Shown here piece by piece: positions 54,147 to 62,921 of a DNA stretch of 64,000 nt. Source of the stretch: Clostridium sp. AM34-11AC (lineage in GTDB: Bacteria; Bacillota; Clostridia; Lachnospirales; Lachnospiraceae); the NCBI RefSeq assembly GCF_003435375.1, contig NZ_QWGL01000001.1, forward strand, positions 558,001-622,000. Reading direction: 5' to 3'. Numbering within the stretch: position 1 is the stretch's first letter; each line of letters opens with the position of its first letter. The translations under genes were made by a program, and so were the position numbers. A model generated the notes under the pieces. The model had not been told where the DNA came from, did no database searches, and saw only the letters and a list, made by a program, of their open reading frames with translations.

Positions 54147-55502
54147 TTACTTCTTTATCACGCGGACCTTCTTCCATTTTCCTGTCAGATACCATCCAAA
54201 CGAGATCACATAATTCGCAGCCCAGCCAAGGGGAACCGCCATCCATGCTACCTGGATTCCATAAATCGGTGCAAACAGGTTCGTCACGCTGACACGGATC
54301 GCGAGATTCACGAGGTTTGCCACCGTAAATGCCGTCACATCACCTGCGCCGCGCAGCAGACCGTCCGTGGACGCCTTGAGGCCGATAAACGAGTAGAAAA
54401 ACGATAAGAACTTCACATAACTGAGTCCCACCGAATATGCTTCACTGCTGCCGCTGTCAAGGAACAGGGACACGAATGCGCCTCCTGCCAGCTGGTACAT
54501 CACGCAGAGCACCGCACCCGCCGTCAGGACGATCACATAGCACATCCGGTAACCTTCCTTCACCCGGTCGATCTTTCCGGCCCCCATATTCTGGGCTGTG
54601 AAGGTTGACATGGCATTTCCCATGGCGAGCATTGGCACGATGCTTAAGGACTCGATCCGCATGCCCGCGGAGTATCCGGCGATCGCCGTGGAGCCGAAGC
54701 TGTTGATCACAGACTGGACCAGCAGGATTCCGATATGGACGATGGACTGCTGCAGTGTGGACGGAACGGCGATCTTCACCATGGAGACCGCCATCTCTCC
54801 GCTGTAGAGACGCACCGGTTCCTCGGCAGGATACCCCTTTAGCTTGCGCATCAGAAGCAGGAACGAGATCACCGCCGAGATTCCCTGTGCGATCAATGTC
54901 GCCAACGCAACGCCACGGACGCCCTGCTTGAAAATGATCACGAGGATCATGTCCAGCACGATGTTTAACAGGGAAGAAAAGATCAAAAGGTACAGCGGCT
55001 TCTTTGAATCTCCCAGTGCGTTGAAGATCGATGCCTGAACGTTATACATGAACAGGAACGGCAGTCCGAGAAAGTAGATCGCCAGATACAGCGCCGCATC
55101 CGAGAAAATATCCTCCGGTACGTTGACGAGATTCAGGATCCGATTGTTGAACAGGAGCCCCACTGCTGCCAGAAACGCCGCAATCCCAAGGAAATTGAAC
55201 ATCGTTGTGTAGACTGCCGTCTTCATCTTCGCGAGTTTTCCCGCTCCCAGAAACTGGGAGATCACCACGGAGCTTCCGATTCCGCCGCCGATGGCGATGG
55301 CAATAAAGACGTTCGTGATCGCATAGGATGCGCCAACCGCCGCTAACGCCTGTTCCCCGACGAATTTTCCTACCACTACTGAGTCCGTGATGTTGTAAAA
55401 CTGCTGAAAAAGATTTCCGAGTATCATCGGAAGCACGAAGAAAAGCAGGGATTTTCCCGGATTGTCCGTCAGCATGTCATATTTTTTTCTTGTCTCTTTC
55501 AT
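54147..55502 (-). CDS. MATE family efflux transporter
   Basis: 451 aa, about 12 helices in two homologous halves. Family segments are LVLPMILGNLFQQFYNITDSVVVGKFVG (helix 1), AIAIGGGIGSSVVISQFLGAGK, IAGYSAGMRIESL and AMGNAMSTFTAQNMGAGKIDRVKEG. It exports drugs or metabolites with Na+ or H+. The ATG at 55502 is chosen; a TTG nine bases upstream overlaps the stop of the M20 gene before it, so the two are translationally coupled. No clear ribosome site is seen, consistent with coupling. Confidence 0.94.
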   Translation of the reverse strand: MKETRKKYDMLTDNPGKSLLFFVLPMILGNLFQQFYNITDSVVVGKFVGEQALAAVGASYAITNVFIAIAIGGGIGSSVVISQFLGAGKLAKMKTAVYTTMFNFLGIAAFLAAVGLLFNNRILNLVNVPEDIFSDAALYLAIYFLGLPFLFMYNVQASIFNALGDSKKPLYLLIFSSLLNIVLDMILVIIFKQGVRGVALATLIAQGISAVISFLLLMRKLKGYPAEEPVRLYSGEMAVSMVKIAVPSTLQQSIVHIGILLVQSVINSFGSTAIAGYSAGMRIESLSIVPMLAMGNAMSTFTAQNMGAGKIDRVKEGYRMCYVIVLTAGAVLCVMYQLAGGAFVSLFLDSGSSEAYSVGLSYVKFLSFFYSFIGLKASTDGLLRGAGDVTAFTVANLVNLAIRVSVTNLFAPIYGIQVAWMAVPLGWAANYVISFGWYLTGKWKKVRVIKK

Positions 55503-55507
55503 GTCTG

Positions 55508-56674
55508 TCAAAACGTAATGATGGAAGCCAACGCCAGTTTCGCTCTGGAAAACAGTGTCTCAGCTACCGCATACTCCTCCATTGAATGATTGTTCGCGCC
55601 CTTGACGCCCATGGCGCAAACTACCGGAACGCCTTCCGCCGCAGCCAGACAGGAATCGGACCAGCCGCCAACTTTCTTTGTCTGCAGCTTTCCGTAACCG
55701 ATCATGTCTGCCGTCTTCTGGACATGGCGGAACAGTTCCAGATTTTTCTCCGATACCGGCATTACCGTGCTCGGCTTCGTCCAGGTCACATCTGCCGTCG
55801 TATCCGGGACAGTTCTCGTCTCCGCAATCTTTTTGATCGCCTGAAGTGTTTCCTCAAGGCGTTCAAAGCTGTCGTAGCGGATGTCGATTCCAACCTCACA
55901 GGACGCAGCCACTGCGTTTGCAACCGTTCCGCCCTGAATCACACCTACATTCACAAAAAGTCCATGTTCAAAGTCATGAAGCTTCTGGATCTCGATGATC
56001 TTATGCGCCATCTCCAAAATCGCGTTTCTTCCGCGCTGCGGATCATTTCCAGCGTGGGCCGCGACTCCGTGAACGGTGAGTGTCACACGGCAGGAACCTT
56101 TTCTTCCAACAACGAGTCCGTCATCGATAAATCCCGTCTCAAAGTTGAATGCCGCCGCGCATCCCGCGCAGAGTTTCCGGATCTCTGACTCCGCATTTGT
56201 CTGACGGTGTCCGTTCTCCTCATCTCCCGCAAAGACAACGCGGATCGGGCGTTTCCCATATCCGTACTCATGGAGCGCCTTTAAAACGTAGACAACGATC
56301 ACAAGTCCCGCCTTCATATCCAGAACTCCCGGTCCGTGGGCATTTCCGTTCTCATCGATGCGGAACGGATTTTTCTCTAACGTGCCTTTCGCAAATACCG
56401 TGTCCATGTGTCCGATCAGGACGATGGGCTGGCCTGCTGCCTCTTTATTCCATACACCTGTCAGGAGGTTTCCGAAACGTTCCATCGGGATCACAGCTGT
56501 CTCCACTCCGGCACTTTCCAGTTCATCCTTTAAGACCGCACCTACCCGGTCAACGCCCTCTTTATCCGGGGTTCCGCTTTCGATAGAAACGATCTTTTCC
56601 CATAGCGACAGCATCTCGTCCCTGTGACGGTCTATATACGCGGATGTCTTCACGATTAGTCCTCTGTCTTCCAT
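55508..56674 (-). CDS. M20 family metallopeptidase (carboxypeptidase G2-like), upstream of MATE gene
   Basis: 388 aa. Metal-binding motifs LIGHMDTVF, GPGVLDMKAGLVIVVY and FAGDEENGHRQT are intact, and the lid segment reads VHGVAAHAGNDPQRGRNAILEMA. The start at 56674 follows AAGGAGG by nine bases; ATGs further upstream overlap or precede that site. It leads a two-gene unit with the MATE exporter. It is a paralogue of the M20 at 52974-54098 by motif pattern and length. Confidence 0.92.
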   Translation of the reverse strand: MEDRGLIVKTSAYIDRHRDEMLSLWEKIVSIESGTPDKEGVDRVGAVLKDELESAGVETAVIPMERFGNLLTGVWNKEAAGQPIVLIGHMDTVFAKGTLEKNPFRIDENGNAHGPGVLDMKAGLVIVVYVLKALHEYGYGKRPIRVVFAGDEENGHRQTNAESEIRKLCAGCAAAFNFETGFIDDGLVVGRKGSCRVTLTVHGVAAHAGNDPQRGRNAILEMAHKIIEIQKLHDFEHGLFVNVGVIQGGTVANAVAASCEVGIDIRYDSFERLEETLQAIKKIAETRTVPDTTADVTWTKPSTVMPVSEKNLELFRHVQKTADMIGYGKLQTKKVGGWSDSCLAAAEGVPVVCAMGVKGANNHSMEEYAVAETLFSRAKLALASIITF

Positions 56675-56796
56675 AGCCTGCATCCTCCTTGCCATTTTAT
56701 TCATCTATGATATAACAAACATACTGAAATGAAAATACTGAAAATCTATAAAAATCGGGAATTCCGCCTGACGGTAACGCCTTCCCGGTTACAAGC

Positions 56797-56825
56797 TTGA
56801 CTTCTACGTCTCTGCGAATTATAAT
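56797..56825 (+). promoter_or_regulatory. Sigma-A-type promoter upstream of larE
   Basis: TTGACT (56797-56802), 17-base spacer, TATAAT (56820-56825). The leader to larE is about 175 bases and contains the dispersed repeat. Confidence 0.75.
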
Positions 56826-56883
56826 GAGTGAATTAAACCTACCAATTTGCTATGAAGATATGACCACCCGTACGAGACTGCTA

Positions 56884-56935
56884 AGATAAACGCTCCGCGA
56901 GGATGCGCAGTGATTTTGATAGAAATATGTCAGCT
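56884..56935 (-). repeat. Dispersed 52-bp repeat, copy 2
   Basis: Reverse complement of 17747-17798 with about five mismatches; 30 bases at one end are identical. It is transcribed in antisense orientation in the larE leader. Confidence 0.85.
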
Positions 56936-57007
56936 TCTCTGACCAGAATCACGCGGCAAGTCTCACGGACGTTCAACTTGAGAATATGAAAGGACGGAGA
57001 ATTCCTT

Positions 57008-57838
57008 ATGAACAACACGATCAACGTTTCCATAGACTGCGTTCCGGCCGCACTCCGGGAATTTTTTGCGGAGCATTCTACCATCGCTCTTGCTTTTTCC
57101 GGCGGAACGGATTCCTCTTATCTTCTCTATGCCGCAAAGGCCTGCGGAGCAAATGTACATGCTTACTATGTCTCCACTCCGTTCCAGCCGCAATTTGAGT
57201 TAGATGACGCGAAGCTTCTCGCTGAATCATTACACGCGGACATGACGGTCCTGCCCTTTGATGTGCTGACGGATAAAGTCGTAAAGAGCAATCCGAAAGA
57301 CCGCTGCTACTACTGCAAGAATCAGGTATTCGGCGGAATCCTGAAAGCCGCAAAGGAGGACGGCTTTACCGAGATCATGGACGGAACGAACGCCTCCGAT
57401 GACGCCGGTGACCGCCCGGGCATGCGCGCTTTAAAAGAAATGAAGGTACTGTCCCCGCTGCGCCTTTCCGGAATAACAAAAACGGCACTCCGGGAATATT
57501 CCCGAAATGCCGGATTATTTACATGGAACAAGCCCGCCTACGCCTGTCTTGCGACGAGAGTTCCGTCGGGAATTTCCATCGAAGCTTCTGTATTAAGGGA
57601 TGTGGAATGGGCGGAGAAATCCCTCTCCGACCTTGGATTCCGCGATTTCCGCGTCCGCGTGTACCCGGATCCCGCTGCCGCAGACCCAAAGGCCGATGCG
57701 CCGTGGTGCGCAAAACTCCAGCTCACCGAGGACATGATCCCGAAGCTTATGGAGCAGCGGGAGGAGATCTGCGCGCTCTTAAAGCAGAGATTTACGGATG
57801 TGACACTGGATCTTGTGGCGAGAACACCGTCGATGTAG
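57008..57838 (+). CDS. larE: ATP-dependent sulfur transferase LarE
   Basis: 276 aa PP-loop protein. LarE adenylates the pyridinium dicarboxylate precursor and inserts sulfur in making the nickel-pincer cofactor of lactate racemase. The PP-loop is FSGGTDSSYLLYAA, the family motif DRCYYCKNQVFG follows, and Cys180 in YACLATRVPSG corresponds to the sacrificial Cys position of the Lactobacillus enzyme. GGACGGAG precedes the ATG. No larA, larB or larC is in the window, so the rest of the pathway lies elsewhere or the protein serves another sulfur-transfer reaction. It is transcribed alone from a promoter at 56797 to a terminator at 57912. Confidence 0.9.
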   Translation: MNNTINVSIDCVPAALREFFAEHSTIALAFSGGTDSSYLLYAAKACGANVHAYYVSTPFQPQFELDDAKLLAESLHADMTVLPFDVLTDKVVKSNPKDRCYYCKNQVFGGILKAAKEDGFTEIMDGTNASDDAGDRPGMRALKEMKVLSPLRLSGITKTALREYSRNAGLFTWNKPAYACLATRVPSGISIEASVLRDVEWAEKSLSDLGFRDFRVRVYPDPAAADPKADAPWCAKLQLTEDMIPKLMEQREEICALLKQRFTDVTLDLVARTPSM

Positions 57839-57911
57839 GGAACGTCTCCCACATCTGTACATCAGATCTAATGCTCTGTATACGCAGATCGGCTAAAGTC
57901 TATAAAACAGG

Positions 57912-57953
57912 GAACGAGTATAACCGGCTTAACTTCACCGGTCATACTCGTTC
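57912..57953 (+). terminator. Terminator after larE
   Basis: GAACGAGTAT plus ACCGG (57912-57928) pairs with CCGGT plus ATACTCGTTC (57937-57953), followed by TTAAAATATTTTC. Confidence 0.8.
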
Positions 57954-58008
57954 TTAAAATATTTTCACCCCGAAAACTTCCGGGCCTTTTTGTATACAGG
58001 ATTCCTCT

Positions 58009-58263
58009 CTATGTCACCTCATTCAGCCAGGCTACTGCCGCTTTGATCCCGTCCTCGCTGAACTCAAATTCCTGATACGTCTTTTTTTCATCTTCCGTCA
58101 CAGAAAAAATAAACGGCCCCGGCCAGGTGATCGCCTGGATCTTATCCGGCTCGCCTTCCTCTCCGCTGATCTTCCGGATCATAAAATTCGTTCCCTTTTC
58201 ACTTCCGGTAAATGTTGTCTTCTTTAAATATGGAATGGAGATCATTCCTGTCAGCTCGATCAT
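58009..58263 (-). CDS. Small conserved-type protein of unknown function
   Basis: 84 aa, soluble, beta-rich N-terminus (MIELTGMISIPYLKKTTFTGS) and a helical C-terminus (EDGIKAAVAWLNEVT), with a Trp-Pro-Gly-Pro turn. The start at 58263 has AGAGG upstream and fits better than an earlier in-frame codon. I recognise no named domain. It is divergent from the metallophosphoesterase gene. Confidence 0.7.
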   Translation of the reverse strand: MIELTGMISIPYLKKTTFTGSEKGTNFMIRKISGEEGEPDKIQAITWPGPFIFSVTEDEKKTYQEFEFSEDGIKAAVAWLNEVT

Positions 58264-58384
58264 AACAACCTCTTTTCTTCTTTTCCATTGCAAATTGTTA
58301 AAGTGTTCGCTATACTTACACCATAAACCACCGTACAGGAATCATTATACACCATTCCTGTCCACGAAGCATCAGGAGTATCTC

Positions 58385-59599
58385 ATGTTAGCTGTATTTT
58401 TATCTCCGGTCTACCTGTTATTTCAGGCATACATTCTTTTATGGCTCTACGCCTGGGCGGATTCCTGCTCCCCGGCGCTTCATTCACTGTTTTTCAGGAT
58501 CCCTGTCACAGTCCTCTATCTGTTTTTTGCCGTCAGCCCGCTGACCGGATTTCTGATCACAAAAGAACCACTTCACCATTTTCTCCGGGTGATCAGCAAC
58601 TACTGGCTCGGCACTCTGGAATATATCCTGCTTTTTATCATCACCTTCGACGTGATCCGCCGTGTCACCGGCCATTCCTTCTTTATGAAATACCGGTACC
58701 CGGCCATGCTGCATACCATGCCGAAAAATCTCGTGATCTTTGGCGGCTTTGCCATTGGCCTGATCCTTATGGTCAGCATTTACGGTGTCCTGCATGCAAG
58801 ACGGGTCTATGTGCGGCAGGATCCGGTCGTCATCGAAAAGAGTTCTTCTCTTCCGGGACTTAAGATCGCCCTGATCGCGGATCTTCACCTTGGATACAAC
58901 TCCACGAAGTCCCATGTAAGAAAGATCGTAGACACCATTAACTCCCAAAATGTCGATCTCGTCTGCATTGCCGGAGATCTCTTCGACAATGATTACAACG
59001 CGATCAAGGACCCGGATGAGGTGGCTGACATTCTATCCGATATCAAGAGCCGGTACGGCACATACGCCTGCTGGGGCAACCATGACGTAAGCGAGAAGAT
59101 CCTCGCCGGATTCACATTTCCACAGAAGGAAACGATCGTCCGGGACGGGCGGTTTACGGAATTTCTGCACCACGCCGGTATCACGATGCTGGAGGACGAG
59201 ACCGTCTGCATCAATAATGCATTCTATCTTGTCGGCCGCCGGGATAAGGATATGGCAAAAAAAGAACAGCTCCCGCGGAAAACCTTTGCTGAGATCACCG
59301 AACCTCTCGATCCCTCACTTCCCATCATCGTCATGGATCACCAGCCGGGAGAATTGTCAGAAGCCTCCGATGCCGGTGTCGATCTGGACCTCTCCGGCCA
59401 CACCCATGACGGTCAGATGTTTCCGGCAAACCTTGTGGTCCATTTTCTCTGGGAAAACGCCTGCGGAGTCCTGAAAAAGGGGGCTATGACGTCTATTGTC
59501 ACCTCCGGCGCCGGTGTCTGGGGACCGGCGATGCGGGTCGGGACTAACAATGAAGTCGTGATCGCAAATGTGTCGTTTGATCCAGCCACAGACCAATAA
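58385..59599 (+). CDS. Membrane-anchored metallophosphoesterase (YkuE/YaeI-like)
   Basis: 404 aa. Four helices fill residues 1-~140 (MLAVFLSPVYLLFQAYILLWLY, VTVLYLFFAVSPLTGFL, YILLFIITFDVI, LVIFGGFAIGLILMVSIYGVL). An extracytoplasmic calcineurin-like domain follows with ALIADLHLGYN, CIAGDLFDND, CWGNHD, VMDHQPGE and LSGHTHDGQMFP, a complete two-metal site. Relatives of this domain cleave lipid-linked phosphoesters such as UDP-diacylglucosamine-type or undecaprenyl lipids; the substrate here is open. The start at 58385 follows CAGGAG, and longer readings lack a ribosome site. Confidence 0.9.
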   Translation: MLAVFLSPVYLLFQAYILLWLYAWADSCSPALHSLFFRIPVTVLYLFFAVSPLTGFLITKEPLHHFLRVISNYWLGTLEYILLFIITFDVIRRVTGHSFFMKYRYPAMLHTMPKNLVIFGGFAIGLILMVSIYGVLHARRVYVRQDPVVIEKSSSLPGLKIALIADLHLGYNSTKSHVRKIVDTINSQNVDLVCIAGDLFDNDYNAIKDPDEVADILSDIKSRYGTYACWGNHDVSEKILAGFTFPQKETIVRDGRFTEFLHHAGITMLEDETVCINNAFYLVGRRDKDMAKKEQLPRKTFAEITEPLDPSLPIIVMDHQPGELSEASDAGVDLDLSGHTHDGQMFPANLVVHFLWENACGVLKKGAMTSIVTSGAGVWGPAMRVGTNNEVVIANVSFDPATDQ

Positions 59600-59659
59600 G
59601 CTGTTGTTCCGATAAGTTGTTCCTATAAATAGTATAAACGAGAAAAACGGAGGTCTTAT

Positions 59660-60835
59660 ATGAAAGAATTTGTCAAGTCCATCACAAGCCCCTATGAAAA
59701 AGAACTGATTGAAACACGCCGTTACCTGCATCGACACCCGGAGCTTTCCTTTCAGGAGACAGGCACTGCCGATTACATCCGCAGCACCCTGAATGCCCTG
59801 GGCGTCCCACTGATGGAAGGGATCTCCGGAACCAGCACGGTCGCTGTCATAAAAGGCGAAAAAACCGGTCCATGCATCGCGTTCCGCGCGGACATCGACG
59901 CGCTCCCGGTGGAGGAAGAAAATGATCTCCCGTTTAAGTCCGAGGTTCCCGGCGTTATGCATGCCTGTGGACACGATATCCATACCGCAGTCCTTTTAAC
60001 CTTCGCAAAGGTCCTCACAGCCCATCCGGAGCTTGTCCGTGGAACTGTGAAGCTGATCTTTCAGGCAGCCGAGGAAAAGCTCCCGGGAGGCGCTAAGGCG
60101 CTCTGCGAGGAAGGTGTCATGAAGGATGTCGATCTCATCTATGGTTTCCACTGTGCTTCCGCGTTTCCGCTCGGCACCATCGCCGTGACTCCCCGGGCGT
60201 ATTCCGCAGCGATCGGTATTTATGAAGTGAAGATCCATGGAAAGGGCGGTCATGGCGGTTATCCGCAAAATGCCCTGAACCCGGTCCCCGTGGCCTGCAT
60301 GGTCGGATCTGCTTTAAACCAGATCCTGGCTGAGAAAAAGAATCCGCTGGAAGGCGGTGTTCTTACGGTTTCCTATATAAATGGCGGCCAGTATCCGAAT
60401 ATCATCACAGACACTGTGACTCTCGGCGGCAATGTCCGCACTTTAAACAATGAGCTGATCGACAAAGTCTTTGACTCCATCCACGCCATCAGCAGGGGGA
60501 TCTGCGCCGGATTCGGCCTCACCTGCGATGTGACCACGACTCTGGGCTATCCGGCAGCCATCAACGTGCCGGAGGAGATTGAAACGGTCCGCAGCGTCAC
60601 AAGAGACCTCGGATATACCGTCTACGAGCGCCCGGATGCCCTTGGCGGCGAGGATTTTGCTTACTATCTTCTTGAGAAGCCGGGTGCCTACTTCCAGATC
60701 GGAATGGCCGATCCCGAACGTCCAGTTACCTCTTCCCCGCACCATAACTGCCATTTCCAGTTAGATGAGCGCGGAATTTCAGAGGCGCTTGAGATGGAGC
60801 TTGGGCTGTACCTGCGCGTGACAGGGCAGATGTAA
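59660..60835 (+). CDS. M20D family amidohydrolase (N-acyl amino acid/hippurate hydrolase type)
   Basis: 391 aa, typical length. Metal and catalytic residues are in ADIDALPVEEEN, MHACGHDIHTAVLL and FQAAEEKLPGGAKALCEEG, and near the end LGGEDFAYYL. The lid segment is IHGKGGHGGYPQNALNPV. It deacylates N-acyl amino acids or cleaves small aromatic amides in the cytoplasm. ACGGAGG precedes the ATG. It is probably a single-gene transcript ending at the terminator at 60848. Confidence 0.93.
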   Translation: MKEFVKSITSPYEKELIETRRYLHRHPELSFQETGTADYIRSTLNALGVPLMEGISGTSTVAVIKGEKTGPCIAFRADIDALPVEEENDLPFKSEVPGVMHACGHDIHTAVLLTFAKVLTAHPELVRGTVKLIFQAAEEKLPGGAKALCEEGVMKDVDLIYGFHCASAFPLGTIAVTPRAYSAAIGIYEVKIHGKGGHGGYPQNALNPVPVACMVGSALNQILAEKKNPLEGGVLTVSYINGGQYPNIITDTVTLGGNVRTLNNELIDKVFDSIHAISRGICAGFGLTCDVTTTLGYPAAINVPEEIETVRSVTRDLGYTVYERPDALGGEDFAYYLLEKPGAYFQIGMADPERPVTSSPHHNCHFQLDERGISEALEMELGLYLRVTGQM

Positions 60836-60847
60836 CCGTATAGTAAA

Positions 60848-60887
60848 AGCGGCTGTCATATCGGCAAAGCTTTGCCGGGCAGCCGCT
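60848..60887 (+). terminator. Terminator after the M20D gene
   Basis: AGCGGCTG (60848-60855) pairs with CAGCCGCT (60880-60887), with an inner CGGCAAAG/CTTTGCCG stem (60862-60877). CTTTTTCGC follows. Confidence 0.87.
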
Positions 60888-60902
60888 CTTTTTCGCTCTT
60901 TT

Positions 60903-61871
60903 TTACAAATCCTTCGCTCCAACAAGTCCGTAGGCCGACTCCGCGCTCCTCACAGCCCTCAAGATTGCCTCCGCCATAATCTGGGCACCGAGGGTTCCGA
61001 CCATATCCTGATCTGCCTTCACATCGCCCACAGACAGTGCGTAAATACTGTCTCCGTCGGAAGAGGTATGTACAGGACGGATCGCCCGCGCATAGCCGTC
61101 GTGAGCCATCCCGGCGATCTTGCAGAGGCTGCTCTTCGGGAATGCCGCATTCGTGATCACGGCGCCGATAGTCGTATTCTCCGTCGCGCCGGTAAACTTG
61201 TTCTTGATCACTTCATAGCTCTTATAAACAGCTTCTTCTGTGTCCGCAAATGTCTTCCTGTCCGCATTTAAAAGACCGGCAACCTTCTTTCCGTTCTTCC
61301 AGTCATAGATATCGCCTCTCGCATTCACCGCAACGATTGCGCCGACCTTCAGATCTCCGATCTGCACCGCATAGCTTCCGATCCCGCCCTTCATGCAGAG
61401 AGTTTTGTCTCCCAGCTTTCCGACGGACGCACCGGTTCCCGCACCAAAGTTTCCATCCTTATAATTATCCTTCTCTGCACCCTCGCACGCCGCGTATCCC
61501 ATTGCCTTATCCGGTCTCGTCTTAAAATCCCCGACCATAAGATCAAACAGACAGGACTCGCAGACAAGCGGTACTTTCGTGATTCCCACATCAAATCCGA
61601 TCCCACGTTCTTCCAGATACTCCATAACGCCCCCAGCCGCGTCCAGGCCGAACGCACTGCCGCCGCTGAGCAATACTGCCTGGATCACGTCAGCCGCTGC
61701 CATAGGCTTTAAGAGCTCCGATTCCCTTGACGCAGGACCGCCTCCGCGTACATCCAGGCCTGCTGCAGCACCCCGCTCGCAGATAATAACCGTACATCCG
61801 GTTCCCGCTTCCTTATTTTCCGCACTGCCGATCCTGATATTTTCGATCTCTGTGATCTTGATTTCTTTCAT
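60903..61871 (-). CDS. P1 family peptidase (DmpA/L-aminopeptidase D-esterase type)
   Basis: 322 aa. P1 peptidases self-cleave at a Ser or Thr, which becomes the new N-terminal nucleophile. Family segments: GTGCTVIICERGAAAGLDVRGGGPASRE, VLLSGGSAFGLDAAGGVMEYLEE, GNFGAGTGASVGKL and TTIGAVITNAAFPKSSLCKIA, the last near the expected cleavage region. It hydrolyses N-terminal amino acids or beta-peptides. A weak ribosome site precedes the ATG. It lies between a convergent M20D gene and the tRNA. Confidence 0.92.
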   Translation of the reverse strand: MKEIKITEIENIRIGSAENKEAGTGCTVIICERGAAAGLDVRGGGPASRESELLKPMAAADVIQAVLLSGGSAFGLDAAGGVMEYLEERGIGFDVGITKVPLVCESCLFDLMVGDFKTRPDKAMGYAACEGAEKDNYKDGNFGAGTGASVGKLGDKTLCMKGGIGSYAVQIGDLKVGAIVAVNARGDIYDWKNGKKVAGLLNADRKTFADTEEAVYKSYEVIKNKFTGATENTTIGAVITNAAFPKSSLCKIAGMAHDGYARAIRPVHTSSDGDSIYALSVGDVKADQDMVGTLGAQIMAEAILRAVRSAESAYGLVGAKDL

Positions 61872-62004
61872 AACTATTTACCCCGGTTTTTTCTTTTGGA
61901 CTCATTATAACATAACACCTGTACTATGGAACTTTCTTTTGATGTGTTTTTGAATTTTTCGAATAGTTTTTGATATGTATCGCAGAAATAGATTTTTAGG
62001 CAAC

Positions 62005-62048
62005 AAAAAAGTCCCAACCCCGCAGCTCTCAGTCTGCAAAATCGGAAC
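62005..62048 (-). terminator. Terminator of the tRNA-Lys gene
   Basis: A 15-position stem joins 62011-62025 (GTCCCAACCCCGCAG) to 62034-62048 (CTGCAAAATCGGAAC), with several G-U pairs in the RNA, followed on the minus strand by six T's (62005-62010). It begins ten bases after the tRNA 3' end. Confidence 0.78.
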
Positions 62049-62057
62049 CTCTTTTCG

Positions 62058-62130
62058 TGCACCTTCAGGGATTCGAACCCTGGACAAATAGATTAAGAGT
62101 CTACTGCTCTACCAGCTGAGCTAAAGGTGC
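62058..62130 (-). tRNA. tRNA-Lys (anticodon CTT)
   Basis: 73 bases fold as a full cloverleaf: acceptor GCACCTT/AAGGTGC, D arm GCTC...GAGC, anticodon stem GTAGA/TCTAT (one G-U) with loop CTCTTAA, variable TTGTC, T arm CAGGG TTCGAAT CCCTG, discriminator A. CCA is not encoded (ACG follows). A consensus promoter lies 50-80 bases upstream and a terminator directly after it, so it is a single-tRNA transcript. CTT reads AAG codons. Confidence 0.97.
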
Positions 62131-62182
62131 TTGGTTTGTTGTTTTTCTTTGCTTTGTTTGCCTCATCCGTGGCACGTTTTGT

Positions 62183-62211
62183 ATTATAGGATAAACCAGT
62201 AAAAAAGTCAA
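62183..62211 (-). promoter_or_regulatory. Promoter of tRNA-Lys
   Basis: Minus strand TTGACT (62206-62211), 17-base spacer, TATAAT (62183-62188). Confidence 0.82.
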
Positions 62212-62274
62212 CACTTTTTTTGAAATTTTTTTATTTTTTTTGTTTTTCAAAAAACAGCTACAAATAGAGCTATT

Positions 62275-62310
62275 AAAAAGCCAGCAAACATGCGGGTTTG
62301 CCGGCTTTTT
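62275..62310 (-). terminator. Terminator after thioredoxin gene
   Basis: AAAAAGCCAGCAAAC pairs with GTTTGCCGGCTTTTT (ends 62310) with one mismatch; on the minus strand the stem is followed by a CTTTTTAATAGC run. It starts 12 bases past the trxA stop. Confidence 0.82.
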
Positions 62311-62322
62311 CGTCCTTGTTTC

Positions 62323-62640
62323 TTACAACATCTCTTTGATCGCATTTTCCAGAACTTCTTTATCCTGAAGTCCAACGCTCTTGGAAAAAACTTCTCCGTT
62401 CTTAAAAAGAATGATCGTCGGGATGGACATAACTCCGTAGCGGGCAGCAATATCGCTGTTCTCGTCTACGTCGAGTTTGCCGATCTTTACTTTTCCGTCA
62501 TACTCCTCTGCGAGTTCTTCGATCACCGGAGCCATCATACGGCACGGGCCGCACCATGTCGCAAAGAAATCCACAACTACCGGGATCTCTGAGCCCAGAA
62601 CATCTGCATCAAAATTTGCGCTTGTAAATACTGCTTCCAT
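62323..62640 (-). CDS. trxA: Thioredoxin
   Basis: 105 aa, typical thioredoxin. The active site is FFATWCGPCRMMAPVIEEL, the cis-Pro loop is GVMSIPTIILFKNGE, and the end is LENAIKEML. It reduces protein disulfides in the cytoplasm using thioredoxin reductase, whose gene is not here. The start at 62640 follows AAGGAG by eight bases; an upstream in-frame ATG overlaps that site. It is a single-gene transcript. Confidence 0.97.
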   Translation of the reverse strand: MEAVFTSANFDADVLGSEIPVVVDFFATWCGPCRMMAPVIEELAEEYDGKVKIGKLDVDENSDIAARYGVMSIPTIILFKNGEVFSKSVGLQDKEVLENAIKEML

Positions 62641-62921
62641 ATTATTTTCTCCTTCCATAATATCCTGTTGCATTCAAAGCTTTTCCGCCGCATTCGCTTA
62701 TCGCTCCGGCGGTCACAGAAAGCCTCTCTGCCACGCTTATTTTTTCTTTCTGCCACAGACAACATCATTTGCCTCGTCAAAGCATTTCCTGATCCGGATA
62801 ATTTTCCGATTCAATTCCATCTTGTCGCAGGTTGCCTGTGAGAGCCACCGCTTTACACATGCCCACATACTCATCCGGCACACGGCCTTTCCGTCATTTC
62901 ATGTCTATTATATGCAGATAT

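Larger units (their letters stand above)
56675..57007. other. Divergent region between M20 gene and larE
   Basis: 333 bases with the larE promoter (56797-56825) and, in the larE leader, the second copy of the 52-bp dispersed repeat (56884-56935). A short hairpin of CCGGGAAGGCG/CGCCTGACGG type may form near 56758-56790. No gene is seen. Confidence 0.6.

Noticed and set aside
56881..57084. Minus-strand reading frame with SLRILAERLS, also seen near 17760-17800
   Set aside because: The shared peptide comes from the dispersed DNA repeat; the surrounding frames are unrelated and lack ribosome sites.
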